Below the pieces are notes generated by a model that did not search any database, was not told where the DNA came from, and saw only the letters and a program-made list of their open reading frames with translations. From CAYGBM01 sp964348225 (GTDB taxonomy: Bacteria; Patescibacteriota; Minisyncoccia; Minisyncoccales; CG1-02-41-26), in contig CAYGBM010000009.1 of NCBI GenBank assembly GCA_964348225.1, forward strand, positions 1 to 45,219: a stretch of DNA of 45,219 nucleotides, given 5' to 3'. Shown piece by piece: positions 31,729 to 39,907 of the stretch. Each line of letters begins with the position of its first letter. The first letter of the stretch is position 1. Both the position numbers and the translations under genes were made by a program.

Positions 31729-32478
31729 ATGAAACAAGATGTGATACTGTTGGAGGTGTTAGAAAAAATCGGCTTTACAAAAAAAGAAGCCAGAGTTTAT
31801 CTGGCCCTTCTTGAGCTAAACAAAGGAACAGTAACAGTAATCGCTAAAACAACAGAACTTAAACGTTCTATTATCTATGTGATACTTGAAGGATTAATCC
31901 AAAGAGGATATGTAAACGAAATTCCTGGCAAAAAAATAAAAACCTACCAAGCAATTGAGCCTTCAATAATTCTTGCTCAATTAAAGAAAACAACAAAGAA
32001 TTTCTTAGAGATGCTCCCCATCTTTCAAATGCTCCAGAACAAAGAAGGAAAACGTCCAAGAATTCATTATATTGAAACAACGAAAGGAATTTTAAACGTT
32101 TATGAAGAAATGAATTGGGCAAAAAATGCTTTTTTCATTACCTCTTTTGAGAGAATTAAAAAACACTCCCCTACTGCAATCAAAAACTGGGTTCGCGATT
32201 TCAAAAAAAGTGTTTATAAACTAAAGGCACGTTATCTTATTCCTAACAATGCTGTTGATATAAAAATCGGAAAAGAGTTCAAAAGAGCAGGCCAAAAAGT
32301 AAGAACCCTAAAGGCACTGGGAGAAAGCAATATGGATTTTACAATCTACGACAATAAATTAGCTCTCACCTCTCTTGAGGAAAAACCATTTATGGTAGTA
32401 ATAGAATCAGAAACCCTGGCAAAATCCATCCAACCGCTTTTCGAAGTCGCCTGGAAACAGGGAAAAGAATTAAGATAA
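31729..32478 (+). CDS. Regulator 8: TrmB-type transcription factor
   Basis: 249 residues from the ATG at 31729 (MKQDVILLEVLEKIG). The upstream ATG at 31711 lies inside the -10 box and would precede the transcript, so this mRNA must have almost no leader. The helix-turn-helix is IAKTTELKRSIIYVILEGLI; it lacks the usual T/S-T pair after arginine, which fits with its altered operators. The effector-like domain starts RPRIHYIETTKGILNVYEEM, without the RFYQG motif. The ending is VIESETLAKSIQPLFEVAWK. It is the most divergent regulator here. Confidence 0.87.
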   Translation: MKQDVILLEVLEKIGFTKKEARVYLALLELNKGTVTVIAKTTELKRSIIYVILEGLIQRGYVNEIPGKKIKTYQAIEPSIILAQLKKTTKNFLEMLPIFQMLQNKEGKRPRIHYIETTKGILNVYEEMNWAKNAFFITSFERIKKHSPTAIKNWVRDFKKSVYKLKARYLIPNNAVDIKIGKEFKRAGQKVRTLKALGESNMDFTIYDNKLALTSLEEKPFMVVIESETLAKSIQPLFEVAWKQGKELR

Positions 32479-32503
32479 TCATTTTCCATTTTAAGACAAC
32501 TAA

Positions 32504-32539
32504 AACCCCTGCCCTAAACTATAAAGTCGGACAGGGGTT
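32504..32539. terminator. Terminator between regulator 8 and receptor 11
   Basis: AACCCCTG (32504-32511) and CAGGGGTT (32532-32539) arms with a partly paired middle. It belongs to the same family as the other GC-rich hairpins. Confidence 0.7.
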
Positions 32540-32559
32540 CATTCTTAAATCTGAAATCT

Positions 32560-33693
32560 TTAATCTTCATACGGTACAAACTCGCCATTCCTGATAGTGA
32601 ACATATGATACTCCTTCAAGATTGTGCGGTATTCGTTGAAATTAAGATTGCTGGCTAATCCTTGAAATTCCTTTAAACTCAATAAAGCATTCTTGATTTC
32701 CTCTGATTTGCACGCCCCCTCTTCAACAACCAAGCCTAAAGCCCTAACCGCATCGTAACTCTCAGCTGCCCAAAGCGGCATTACTTCATTGTATTCTTGT
32801 TGGTAATTACTTAGAACATTTTGCAATTCTAGGTTTTCTGTATCTTGTGAAACAATTGAGGTAGGAAAAACAATGCCTTCTGCTAAATCTCCAAGGGCAT
32901 CTAAGAATGACTGGGTGTCAGTTCCCAAGCTTGCAATTACTGGCTGGTCCAATTTCAATTCTCTCGCTTGTTTAACTATTTCTATTGTATTTTTAAATCT
33001 AGAGGCAAAAAGCAAGGCTTCTGGATTTTTTTGTTTTATTTTCAAAAGAGACGTCCGGAAATCTAATTCTTCTTTATTATGGAAATCAACAAATAAAACT
33101 TGTCTTCCTTGTTCTTCAAAAACCGTTTGGAACCCTTCGTAAACCCCTTTTTGGGTTAAATTATTAAGGCAAAGAACAGCTACAGTTTGGTATTTCTCTG
33201 AAGCAAATTCTCCTAATGCCTCACCAGCATAGGTTGCTTCTCCCCTCATATTAAAAACAAAACTACCTGGCTCTGTGAACGCGGGGGTATGGGTAAAGCC
33301 AAAAAGCACTGTTTTGTTTTCTTGGGCAATCGGCGCTAAAGCGCTGCAAATATCAGAAAGCTGACAGATTAAAACTTGCACCTTATCAATTTGTATCAAT
33401 TTGTGAGCAGCAGATACTGCTTTTGCGATTTCTGCTGCAGAATCTTCATAAATTACCTCTAACTTCTTTTCTTTTTTATTCACCTCTTGCAAAGCAAGCT
33501 CTATTCCCTTCTGTGTCTTTTCACCCCATTCAGCCATCTTTCCAGTAAAAGGTAAAATCGCTCCAATTTTAACTAGCTCTCTTGTTTCTGTTGACACTTC
33601 TTCTGTCTGTTTCCGTAGCCAAGCGTAAGAAATAATGCCAATAATGATAATAACAACAACGAGGGCTAAAATTGTTTTTGTTTTTTTATTCAT
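32560..33693 (-). CDS. Receptor 11: LivK-type substrate-binding protein
   Basis: 377 residues. The anchor is ILALVVVIIIIGIISYAWLR (about 8-27). The domain start is LVKIGAILPFTGKMAEWGEK. The cysteines in VLICQLSDICSALA are placed differently from the LivJ pair. The ligand segment is LFGFTHTPAFTEPG, a form shared with receptor 13, as is the region QRGIELALxEVN to AAHKLIQIDKVQVL. The tail is TIRNGEFVPYED. It starts 30 bases after receptor 12 on the same strand and has no regulator of its own, so receptors 12 and 11 form a two-receptor operon opposite regulator 9. Confidence 0.91.
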   Translation of the reverse strand: MNKKTKTILALVVVIIIIGIISYAWLRKQTEEVSTETRELVKIGAILPFTGKMAEWGEKTQKGIELALQEVNKKEKKLEVIYEDSAAEIAKAVSAAHKLIQIDKVQVLICQLSDICSALAPIAQENKTVLFGFTHTPAFTEPGSFVFNMRGEATYAGEALGEFASEKYQTVAVLCLNNLTQKGVYEGFQTVFEEQGRQVLFVDFHNKEELDFRTSLLKIKQKNPEALLFASRFKNTIEIVKQARELKLDQPVIASLGTDTQSFLDALGDLAEGIVFPTSIVSQDTENLELQNVLSNYQQEYNEVMPLWAAESYDAVRALGLVVEEGACKSEEIKNALLSLKEFQGLASNLNFNEYRTILKEYHMFTIRNGEFVPYED

Positions 33694-33723
33694 AGATCGA
33701 ACTCTAAGCTGAACATTAAAAAG

Positions 33724-34872
33724 CTAATTGCTGTATTTTACAAATTGTCCGTCTTTAATCGTTTTTATTATCACAGGCTTAATAACATCTCCGTTCTCAT
33801 CAAAGGTGGTGTTTCCTCCAATGCCAGGATAATCTTTTAAATCATAGAGAAAATCTCTTACGCAATCCGTGTTCGTATCCCCACCACAGAAACTTATCGC
33901 CTTCAGTATAATCTGAAGCGCGTCATAACCATTTGCTGCCATAAAATTACTTTCTTTTCCGTGCAAAGTTTTAAATCTTTCTCTGTAGGGCTGAATGCTA
34001 GAATCTTTTATATCAAAAGCAGGAGCAGTATAAAGCACGCCCTCTGAAGCATCACCTGCCATATTCAGATACTCCTCTGTCTCAAAAAGAACGGGTCCAG
34101 TGATTAAACCTTCAAAGCCTAATTCAACGATTTGCTGAGTTATTATCCCAGCATCTCTGCCCGAAGTACTAGCCAAATAGAAAGCTTCCGCGTCATTGGC
34201 TACAGCCATGGAGATATCAGTTTTAAAATCAATATTATCTTCGTTGTATTCTGCAGAGTGCATTATCTTACCTCCCATATCCAAAAAGTTTTCCCTGAAC
34301 AATCTTCCATAAGTAATGGCATTGGCGGACTGGGCGGTAAAAACAGCAACCTTTTTGAAGCCTTTATGGATTAGGAATTCTGCCATTTTTTTGGCGTGTA
34401 GTACTCCTGTTTCTCTGTTTCTGAAAACATAATCCCCAGCCAAAGTAATATCTTCTGCTGTAGCAATAGGAGAAAAGAGAATAACCTTCCTGGCTTCAGC
34501 CACAGGAGCTGCTGCTAAAACACTGCTTGATCTTACAGGCCCAATAATTATATTTACTCCATCAATCTCTATAAGCTTTTTCACGGCGTTAACCGCTTCA
34601 TTAGATTGGCTTTTGGTATCTTCGTAGATTATCTCTATTCTTCGACCCCCTATGGTTTTTGGCTTTAATTCATTTACTCCTAATTCTATTCCGTTCTTCA
34701 CCTCTACTCCCACAAATGCAACCTTGCCAGTCAAAGAAAGCACCGCCCCTATCTTAATGGGCTTTTCTTCTGATGAAATAGAAATAGATTCTTTTCTTAT
34801 TCCATACCAAACCACTACAAGAAGAACAGCAATAATAAGGATTCCCAGAGCTATTTTTGTTGTTTTTGTCAT
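33724..34872 (-). CDS. Receptor 12: LivK-type substrate-binding protein
   Basis: 382 residues. The anchor is IALGILIIAVLLVVVWYGIR (about 6-25). The domain start is PIKIGAVLSLTGKVAFVGVE. No LivJ cysteines (EDTKSQSNEAV, GPVRSSSVL), but a pair lies in SFCGGDTNTDCVRDFLYDL near the C-terminus. The ligand segment is LFSPIATAEDITLAG. The tail is TIKDGQFVKYSN, a variant of NGEFVxYED. The leader holds AAGGGAAGGGTG, a better ribosome-binding region than most siblings have. It is the first gene of the receptor 12-11 operon, divergent from regulator 9. Confidence 0.92.
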   Translation of the reverse strand: MTKTTKIALGILIIAVLLVVVWYGIRKESISISSEEKPIKIGAVLSLTGKVAFVGVEVKNGIELGVNELKPKTIGGRRIEIIYEDTKSQSNEAVNAVKKLIEIDGVNIIIGPVRSSSVLAAAPVAEARKVILFSPIATAEDITLAGDYVFRNRETGVLHAKKMAEFLIHKGFKKVAVFTAQSANAITYGRLFRENFLDMGGKIMHSAEYNEDNIDFKTDISMAVANDAEAFYLASTSGRDAGIITQQIVELGFEGLITGPVLFETEEYLNMAGDASEGVLYTAPAFDIKDSSIQPYRERFKTLHGKESNFMAANGYDALQIILKAISFCGGDTNTDCVRDFLYDLKDYPGIGGNTTFDENGDVIKPVIIKTIKDGQFVKYSN

Positions 34873-35023
34873 ATATTATTTGTTCACCCTTCCCTTAATC
34901 ATTATTTTCTCAAGTTGGGGATCAAGTCAATAATTTCGGCATATTCGACAAAGACTATTTACTTTTTGCTTTAAATATGCTATTTTTTGAATATCAGTAA
35001 TCGTCGCTTTTGACGGCACTTCT
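34873..35023. promoter_or_regulatory. Divergent control region, receptor 12 / regulator 9
   Basis: Receptor promoter (minus): TTGACT with AATAAT about 18 bases away. The site AGTC-N9-GGCA at 34925-34941 overlaps the -35. Regulator promoter (plus): TTTACT 34958-34963, 17 bases, TATTTT 34981-34986. The site CGTC-N9-GGCA at 35002-35018 lies six bases before the regulator start, so binding could also hinder translation start-up on the DNA side. Confidence 0.7.
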
Positions 35024-35752
35024 ATGCATTTAGAAAAACTCTTAGAAAATTACGGATTAAGCAAAAAAGAAGCTAGGGTTTATCTAGCTTCTCTTGAATT
35101 AGGCCCTTCTTCAGTGCAAAAGATTAGCCAGAAGACAATGTTGGCTCGTTCAACAACCTATGACGTTTTAGAAGGTTTAAGGCAAAAAGGGTTAATTTCC
35201 ATTTTCCGCAAAAAGGGCGTTAAATACTTTAATGCTGAAACCCCAGAAAAAATAGCTGAGGGGGCTCAGAATATAGCTGACTTATTAAAAAAAGCCCTGC
35301 CCCAATTACAAGCAAAGCAACTTAGAACGAGAACTCAGCCGATAGTAAGATTTTATCAAGGCAAACAAGGAATGAAAACTATTTTAACAGAAATATTAAA
35401 AGAGGCTCATGAACTCTCCTCTTTTTGTTCAGCTGAAGATCTCTTCACTGCCCTTGAGAACTACTTTCCTAGATTTGTCCAACAAAGAGTAAAGAGGAAA
35501 ATCCCTGTAAGGGTAATTATGCGAGAGTCAGCCAAAGCAAGAGAAAGAAAACAATTAGGCCCTCAACAACTAAGAAAGGTAAAAATTATCCCTGCCAAAT
35601 ACGAGCACCACGGGATAACCCTAATTTGGAATCACAAAATAGCAATGTTTTCATTCAAAGAAAATTTAGAGGTAGTAGTTATTGAAAGCAGGCCACTAAC
35701 AGCAATGCAAAAAGCAAGCTTTGACTTCATCTGGAACTCCTTGCCCGATTAA
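35024..35752 (+). CDS. Regulator 9: TrmB-type transcription factor
   Basis: 242 residues. The helix-turn-helix is ISQKTMLARSTTYDVLEGLR (about 35-54). The effector-like domain starts QPIVRFYQGKQGMKTILTEI, with sensor region FCSAEDLFTALENYFPRFVQ. A histidine pair occurs in PAKYEHHGITLIWN. The ending is VIESRPLTAMQKASFDFIWN. Regulators 9, 10 and 11 form one tight subfamily and lie next to each other, which points to tandem duplication. Its stop codon overlaps that of the converging receptor 13 by the TTAA at 35749-35752, with no terminator between. Confidence 0.91.
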   Translation: MHLEKLLENYGLSKKEARVYLASLELGPSSVQKISQKTMLARSTTYDVLEGLRQKGLISIFRKKGVKYFNAETPEKIAEGAQNIADLLKKALPQLQAKQLRTRTQPIVRFYQGKQGMKTILTEILKEAHELSSFCSAEDLFTALENYFPRFVQQRVKRKIPVRVIMRESAKARERKQLGPQQLRKVKIIPAKYEHHGITLIWNHKIAMFSFKENLEVVVIESRPLTAMQKASFDFIWNSLPD

Positions 35753-36882
35753 TCTTCATAAGCTACAAACTTGCCGTTTTTGATGATGAAAAGCTTGTTC
35801 TCCTTGCGAACATTCCCTGTTTCATCAAACGTGATATCTCCTGAAACCCCTGGAAAGCCTTTGATTTCCATCAAGGCATTTTTTATTTCCAAAGAGGTTT
35901 TAGCTCCCTCTTTAATAAGCTTGCCAAGGAGTTTCACTACATCATAAGCATTGGCCGCATATAAGCTCATTGGCTCGCCGTATTGCTCTTGGTGTTTCTT
36001 CAAAGCTGCTTGAAGCTCAGGATTAGGAGTGTCTTCGTAAACAATTGTTTGGGCGTAAATAATACCTTCAGCAGCATCTCCAGCAATTTCCAAAAATGCC
36101 TTGGTATCAATGCCTTGGTTGGAAAGTACCTGCTGCGTTAACCCCAGTGCCCTTGCTTGAACTAACATCATAGCCACATTTTTATCTCTGGAAGAAAAAA
36201 GTAGAACGTCAGGTTCCCCTGCTTTTATCTTAAGCAACATCGTCCTGAAATCTGACTCATCTTTTTCATGCGGTTCTAAAAAGACAACCTCCCCGCCATT
36301 TCTTTCAAATACTTCTTTAAAAGTTTCTACACCCCCTTTGTGGGTTTCGTTATTGATGTGGATAATAGCGGCTTTTTTGTATCCTTGCTTAGCAGCAAAA
36401 TCCCCAAGGGCTTTTCCCATGTCTCGAGAATCCCCTCTGTTGCTGAAAATATAATCTCCTTGTTCTGTGAACCCAGGGGTGGAGGTAAAGCCAAAAAGCA
36501 CCGCCTTAGCTTCTTGAGTAATTGGAGCTACCGCCTGAGAAACCCCACTTAATTGAACCACCAATACCTGAACCTTATCAATATTTATCAGTTTTTGAGC
36601 AGCAGATACTGCCTCAGCAGGTTCTCCTTTGCAGTCTTCATAGATTATCTCTATAACCTCTCCATCTCTGTTCACCTCTGCCAATGCCAACTCAATCCCT
36701 CTTTGAGTCCGCTCGCCCCAACTGGCAGCTTTCCCGCTTAAAGGCAAAACCGCCCCTATTTTTATTGCTTCTTTTATTTCCAGAGTTGGCTCAATAGGTT
36801 TTCTGCTAGCTGCATACCAAATACCACCCACAAGCACAATAACGATAACAATGCCTAAAATTGTTTTTGTTGTTTTAGTCAT
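35749..36882 (-). CDS. Receptor 13: LivK-type substrate-binding protein
   Basis: 377 residues. The anchor is ILGIVIVIVLVGGIWYAASR (about 8-27). The domain start is AIKIGAVLPLSGKAASWGER. One lone cysteine occurs in EDCKGEPAEAV, with no partner at the second LivJ position (VQLSGVSQA). The ligand segment is LFGFTSTPGFTEQG, like receptor 11. Receptors 11 and 13 therefore look like duplicates, now in adjacent units. The tail is IIKNGKFVAYED. The leader holds a 15-bp-arm hairpin. It is divergent from regulator 10. Confidence 0.92.
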   Translation of the reverse strand: MTKTTKTILGIVIVIVLVGGIWYAASRKPIEPTLEIKEAIKIGAVLPLSGKAASWGERTQRGIELALAEVNRDGEVIEIIYEDCKGEPAEAVSAAQKLINIDKVQVLVVQLSGVSQAVAPITQEAKAVLFGFTSTPGFTEQGDYIFSNRGDSRDMGKALGDFAAKQGYKKAAIIHINNETHKGGVETFKEVFERNGGEVVFLEPHEKDESDFRTMLLKIKAGEPDVLLFSSRDKNVAMMLVQARALGLTQQVLSNQGIDTKAFLEIAGDAAEGIIYAQTIVYEDTPNPELQAALKKHQEQYGEPMSLYAANAYDVVKLLGKLIKEGAKTSLEIKNALMEIKGFPGVSGDITFDETGNVRKENKLFIIKNGKFVAYED

Positions 36883-37119
36883 AAGTTTTTACTAACTAAG
36901 GGGTTGATGTTCCAGGCTCAAAAAGAGCCTGGAACATCATTGAGAACCCGGTTACAATCGTACCCTTTTTTATGGACTCTTACTTCTAAAAATATAATAG
37001 CAAATCAATGTATAGTATCAAGGATTACGGCAAGTTTTTGAGATAGTGTTGACTTTTTCTTGTAAATACGCTATTATTAGGCTGTTAATTTTCGTCGTAG
37101 CCAACGACAAATTGAAAAG
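36883..37119. promoter_or_regulatory. Divergent control region, receptor 13 / regulator 10
   Basis: Receptor promoter (minus): TTGATA 37016-37021, with TATTAT about 16 bases away. The site TATC-N9-GGCA at 37016-37032 overlaps the -35. Regulator promoter (plus): TTGACT 37049-37054, 17 bases, TATTAT 37072-37077. The site CGTC-N9-GACA at 37093-37109 ends 10 bases before the regulator start. Confidence 0.72.
36905..36939 (-). repeat. 15-bp-arm hairpin in the receptor 13 leader
   Basis: Perfect arms TGATGTTCCAGGCTC / GAGCCTGGAACATCA around AAAAA, extended by GGGTT/AACCC outside. It lies between the promoter and the start codon, 22 bases before the start. On the minus strand the loop is UUUUU and no U-run follows the stem, so it is not an ordinary terminator. 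Confidence 0.85.
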
Positions 37120-37848
37120 ATGCCATTAATAAAAGCTTTAGAAAACTATGGTTTAACCAAAAAGCAAGCTAAAACATATTTAGCTTGCTTAGAATTGGGC
37201 CTCTCGTCGGTGCAAAGAATCAGCCAAAGGGCAAATTTACCTCGTTCAACTTGCTACGAAGCATTAGAATCTTTAAGAAAAAAAGGCTTGATGTCCACTT
37301 TCCGAAAAAAGGGAATAAAATGCTTTAGCGCTGAAACACCCAAAAAAATTATTGATGAAGCCCAAAGAAAAACTGAATTATTAAAAGACACCCTCCCCCA
37401 GCTACAAGCAATAGAAAACAGAGCTGGGACCCAACCAAGCATAAGGTTTTATCAAGGTAAAGAGGGAATAAAAACTGTTTTAAAAGAAATGCTAAAAGAA
37501 GCCCACGAGGTTTTTGCTTTTTCTTCAGCTGAAGACATCTTTGCTATATTGGAGGATTATTTCCCTAAATTTGTCCAGCAGCGAATAAAAAGGAAAACCC
37601 CTATGAGGGTAATCTTGAGAGATTCGCCAAAGGCAAGAGAACGGAAAAGGTTAGGTCCTCAAGAGTTAAGAAAGGTAAAAATTATTCCTGCTGAATACGA
37701 ACACCACGGTGTAATTGTCGTTTGGAACCACAAAATTGCTATGTTCTCGCTTAAAGAACAACTTGAAGTAGTGGTTATTGAAAGCAAAGATTTAACAGCC
37801 GTCCAAAAAGCCAGCTTTGACTTCATCTGGAACTCCTTACCCGACTAA
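37120..37848 (+). CDS. Regulator 10: TrmB-type transcription factor
   Basis: 242 residues. The helix-turn-helix is ISQRANLPRSTCYEALESLR (about 35-54). The effector-like domain starts QPSIRFYQGKEGIKTVLKEM, with sensor region FSSAEDIFAILEDYFPKFVQ. The sequence from QQRIKRKTPMRVILRD to IWNSLPD is nearly that of regulator 9, while the DNA-reading helix differs at three positions (N, L-P). This is the expected pattern if paralogues separate their operators first. Its stop is 26 bases from that of receptor 14, with no hairpin between. Confidence 0.91.
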   Translation: MPLIKALENYGLTKKQAKTYLACLELGLSSVQRISQRANLPRSTCYEALESLRKKGLMSTFRKKGIKCFSAETPKKIIDEAQRKTELLKDTLPQLQAIENRAGTQPSIRFYQGKEGIKTVLKEMLKEAHEVFAFSSAEDIFAILEDYFPKFVQQRIKRKTPMRVILRDSPKARERKRLGPQELRKVKIIPAEYEHHGVIVVWNHKIAMFSLKEQLEVVVIESKDLTAVQKASFDFIWNSLPD

Positions 37849-37873
37849 ACTTGAAATCTTTAATCTGTCAACT

Positions 37874-39007
37874 TTAATCTTTATAGGACACAAACTTGCC
37901 GTTCTTTACGGTTTTGATGAAATATGGGTAATAAACATCGCCGTTTTCATCAAAGGTTAAACTGCCCAAAATGCCAGGGTAATTTTTTGTTACAGAAAGC
38001 TTCTCTTTCATACACAAAGTATCTATCCTAGTTTCTCTCAGATTGCATTTCTTCAATACCCCTAATAGTAAATTCATTGCATCATAACCCTCAGCCACAT
38101 AGGAACTAGGCAACATTCCATATATATTCTTATACCCTTCTACAAATTCCTTTATCCTGGAGTTCTCTGAAAGAGGGTCAAAGGGGTAAGTGTAAATCAG
38201 CCCTTCTGCTGCTTCTTTTGCTATTGCAATTAAATCTTTGCTCTCTAAACTTCTTATACCAAAGAACTGAATTTCTATTCCAAGCTCTTCTGACTGTTTT
38301 AAAATCGTAGCTGCTGTTTTTGCGTCAGCTAGCAAAAAAACAGCTTCAGGATTCTGTTCTTTGAGCTTTGTTAAATAAATTCTAAAGTCTGTATTCTCCA
38401 TCAAAAAAGTTTGTTCTCCAATGAGCTCGCCTCCCAACTTCTCAATTTCTGGTCGAATAGAATTATAATGCCCTAATCCCCAATCATTGTTAACATACAT
38501 TAGAGCTATTTTTCTATAACCGTGATTAATCACCCACTTCACCAATTCTCTATCCTCCACCTCTGCCCTAGTAGTAACCCGAAAGCTAAAGTCATTAGGT
38601 GATGTATATTCAGGGGTTGAAGCTGCAATTGCCATTTGAAGCACTTCTTCCTGATCAGCTAAAGGCGAAATAGCTAAAGCAACAGGGCTTACTGCTGTAA
38701 TCATCAAAGAAACATCTTCAATCCTTAATCTATAATAAGCAGACAACCCTTCTTTTGGGTTAAACTTACTGTCTTCGTAAATGACTTTTATTGGCACTTC
38801 CCTTTCTTCTTCTATAGCTAGTTCTATTCCCCTTTTCATTTCTTCTCCATATTGAGCTGCTTTTCCGCTTAAAGGCAAAATCACCCCGATTTTAATGGGT
38901 TCTTTTTCTGGTGAAACCGAGATTGGTTTGTTAATCGCTATACGCAAAACCCCAACAATAATAATTGTTATAATTACCAAAAGAATAACTTTAATTTGAT
39001 TTTCCAT
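37874..39007 (-). CDS. Receptor 14: LivK-type substrate-binding protein
   Basis: 377 residues. The anchor is ILLVIITIIIVGVLRIAINK (about 8-27). The domain start is PIKIGVILPLSGKAAQYGEE. No LivJ cysteines (EDSKFNPKEG, ITAVSPVAL). A C-terminal pair occurs in KKCNLRETRIDTLCMKEKL. The ligand segment is QMAIAASTPEYTSPN. The tail is TVKNGKFVSYKD. The predicted transcript starts about 10-15 bases before the ATG, so this mRNA has a very short leader, unlike the long structured leaders of receptors 2-6. It is divergent from regulator 11. Confidence 0.92.
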   Translation of the reverse strand: MENQIKVILLVIITIIIVGVLRIAINKPISVSPEKEPIKIGVILPLSGKAAQYGEEMKRGIELAIEEEREVPIKVIYEDSKFNPKEGLSAYYRLRIEDVSLMITAVSPVALAISPLADQEEVLQMAIAASTPEYTSPNDFSFRVTTRAEVEDRELVKWVINHGYRKIALMYVNNDWGLGHYNSIRPEIEKLGGELIGEQTFLMENTDFRIYLTKLKEQNPEAVFLLADAKTAATILKQSEELGIEIQFFGIRSLESKDLIAIAKEAAEGLIYTYPFDPLSENSRIKEFVEGYKNIYGMLPSSYVAEGYDAMNLLLGVLKKCNLRETRIDTLCMKEKLSVTKNYPGILGSLTFDENGDVYYPYFIKTVKNGKFVSYKD

Positions 39008-39136
39008 ATTAGCCTTAACCTAGTAAATCAGCTAAGGCTGTCAACACTTTCGGCATTTTTTTAAAAAACCTTGATTTTTTATTTTAAAAACGCTATTATT
39101 AGCTTATTAACATCTGTCAATTTCGACGGCATTATT
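39008..39136. promoter_or_regulatory. Divergent control region, receptor 14 / regulator 11
   Basis: The shortest spacer. Receptor promoter (minus): TTGACA 39039-39044, 16 bases, TAGGTT. The site TGTC-N9-GGCA at 39039-39055 overlaps the -35. Regulator promoter (plus): TTGATT 39071-39076, 17 bases, TATTAT 39094-39099. The site TGTC-N9-GGCA at 39115-39131 lies 5 bases before the regulator start. Both half-sites are identical in the two operators, the cleanest matched pair in the window. Confidence 0.78.
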
Positions 39137-39859
39137 ATGTATTTAGAAAAAAGTTTGGTAAATTATGGTTTAACCAAAAAACAAGCTAGAACATATTTAG
39201 CTTGTTTGGAGCTGGGTTCATCGGCTGTTCAAAGAATCAGCCAAAGAGCAGGCCTGGTTCGTTCAACCACTTACGAGGTCTTAGAATCGCTAAGACAAAA
39301 AGGGCTGGTTTCCACTTTTCGCAAAAAAAATATCAAATACTTTACAGCTGGAGAACCTCAAAGAATAATTGAAGATATGCAAAGCAGAACTGACTTGTTA
39401 AAAAATGACTTACCCCGTCTGCAAGCCTTGCAATATAAAACTAAAAACCAGCCGAAAGTCAGGTTTTATCAGGGCAAGCAAGGAATCAAAACCGTCTTAA
39501 ATGAAACCCTAGAGGCGCACGAACTGGTTGGCTTCAGTTCGGTAGAGGATCTCTTCACTTCTCTGGAAAACTATTTCCCTAAATTTGTGGAAAAAAGAAT
39601 CAAAAAGAAAATCCCTCTTAAAGTAATTATGAGGGATTCGCCTGAATCCAGAAAAAGAAAAACTTTAGGTCGTGAACAATTAAGAGAGGTAAGAATAATC
39701 CCCTCTCAATATCAACACCACGGCGGTATGCTGTTGTGGAACGATAAAATGGCGATGTTCTCTTTAAGAGACGAGCTTACAGCTGTAATCATTGAAAGCA
39801 AAGAACTATCAGCTATCCAAAAAACATTGTTTAACTTCATCTGGAACTCAGCCAACTAG
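39137..39859 (+). CDS. Regulator 11: TrmB-type transcription factor
   Basis: 240 residues from the ATG at 39137 (MYLEKSLVNYGLTK). The frame opens at 39071, but that position is inside the promoter. The helix-turn-helix is ISQRAGLVRSTTYEVLESLR (about 35-54). The effector-like domain starts QPKVRFYQGKQGIKTVLNET, with sensor region FSSVEDLFTSLENYFPKFVE. The ending is IIESKELSAIQKTLFNFIWN. It is the third member of the regulator 9-11 subfamily. Confidence 0.91.
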   Translation: MYLEKSLVNYGLTKKQARTYLACLELGSSAVQRISQRAGLVRSTTYEVLESLRQKGLVSTFRKKNIKYFTAGEPQRIIEDMQSRTDLLKNDLPRLQALQYKTKNQPKVRFYQGKQGIKTVLNETLEAHELVGFSSVEDLFTSLENYFPKFVEKRIKKKIPLKVIMRDSPESRKRKTLGREQLREVRIIPSQYQHHGGMLLWNDKMAMFSLRDELTAVIIESKELSAIQKTLFNFIWNSAN

Positions 39860-39878
39860 AAGAAACTAATAAACATGT

Positions 39879-39907
39879 AGTCTGTCGGTATCTGATACCA
39901 ACAGACT
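39879..39907. terminator. Two-way hairpin between regulator 11 and receptor 15
   Basis: AGTCTGT-C-GGTAT and ATACC-A-ACAGACT arms with one mismatch and a 3-base loop. Its last base belongs to the receptor 15 stop codon. Confidence 0.7.
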
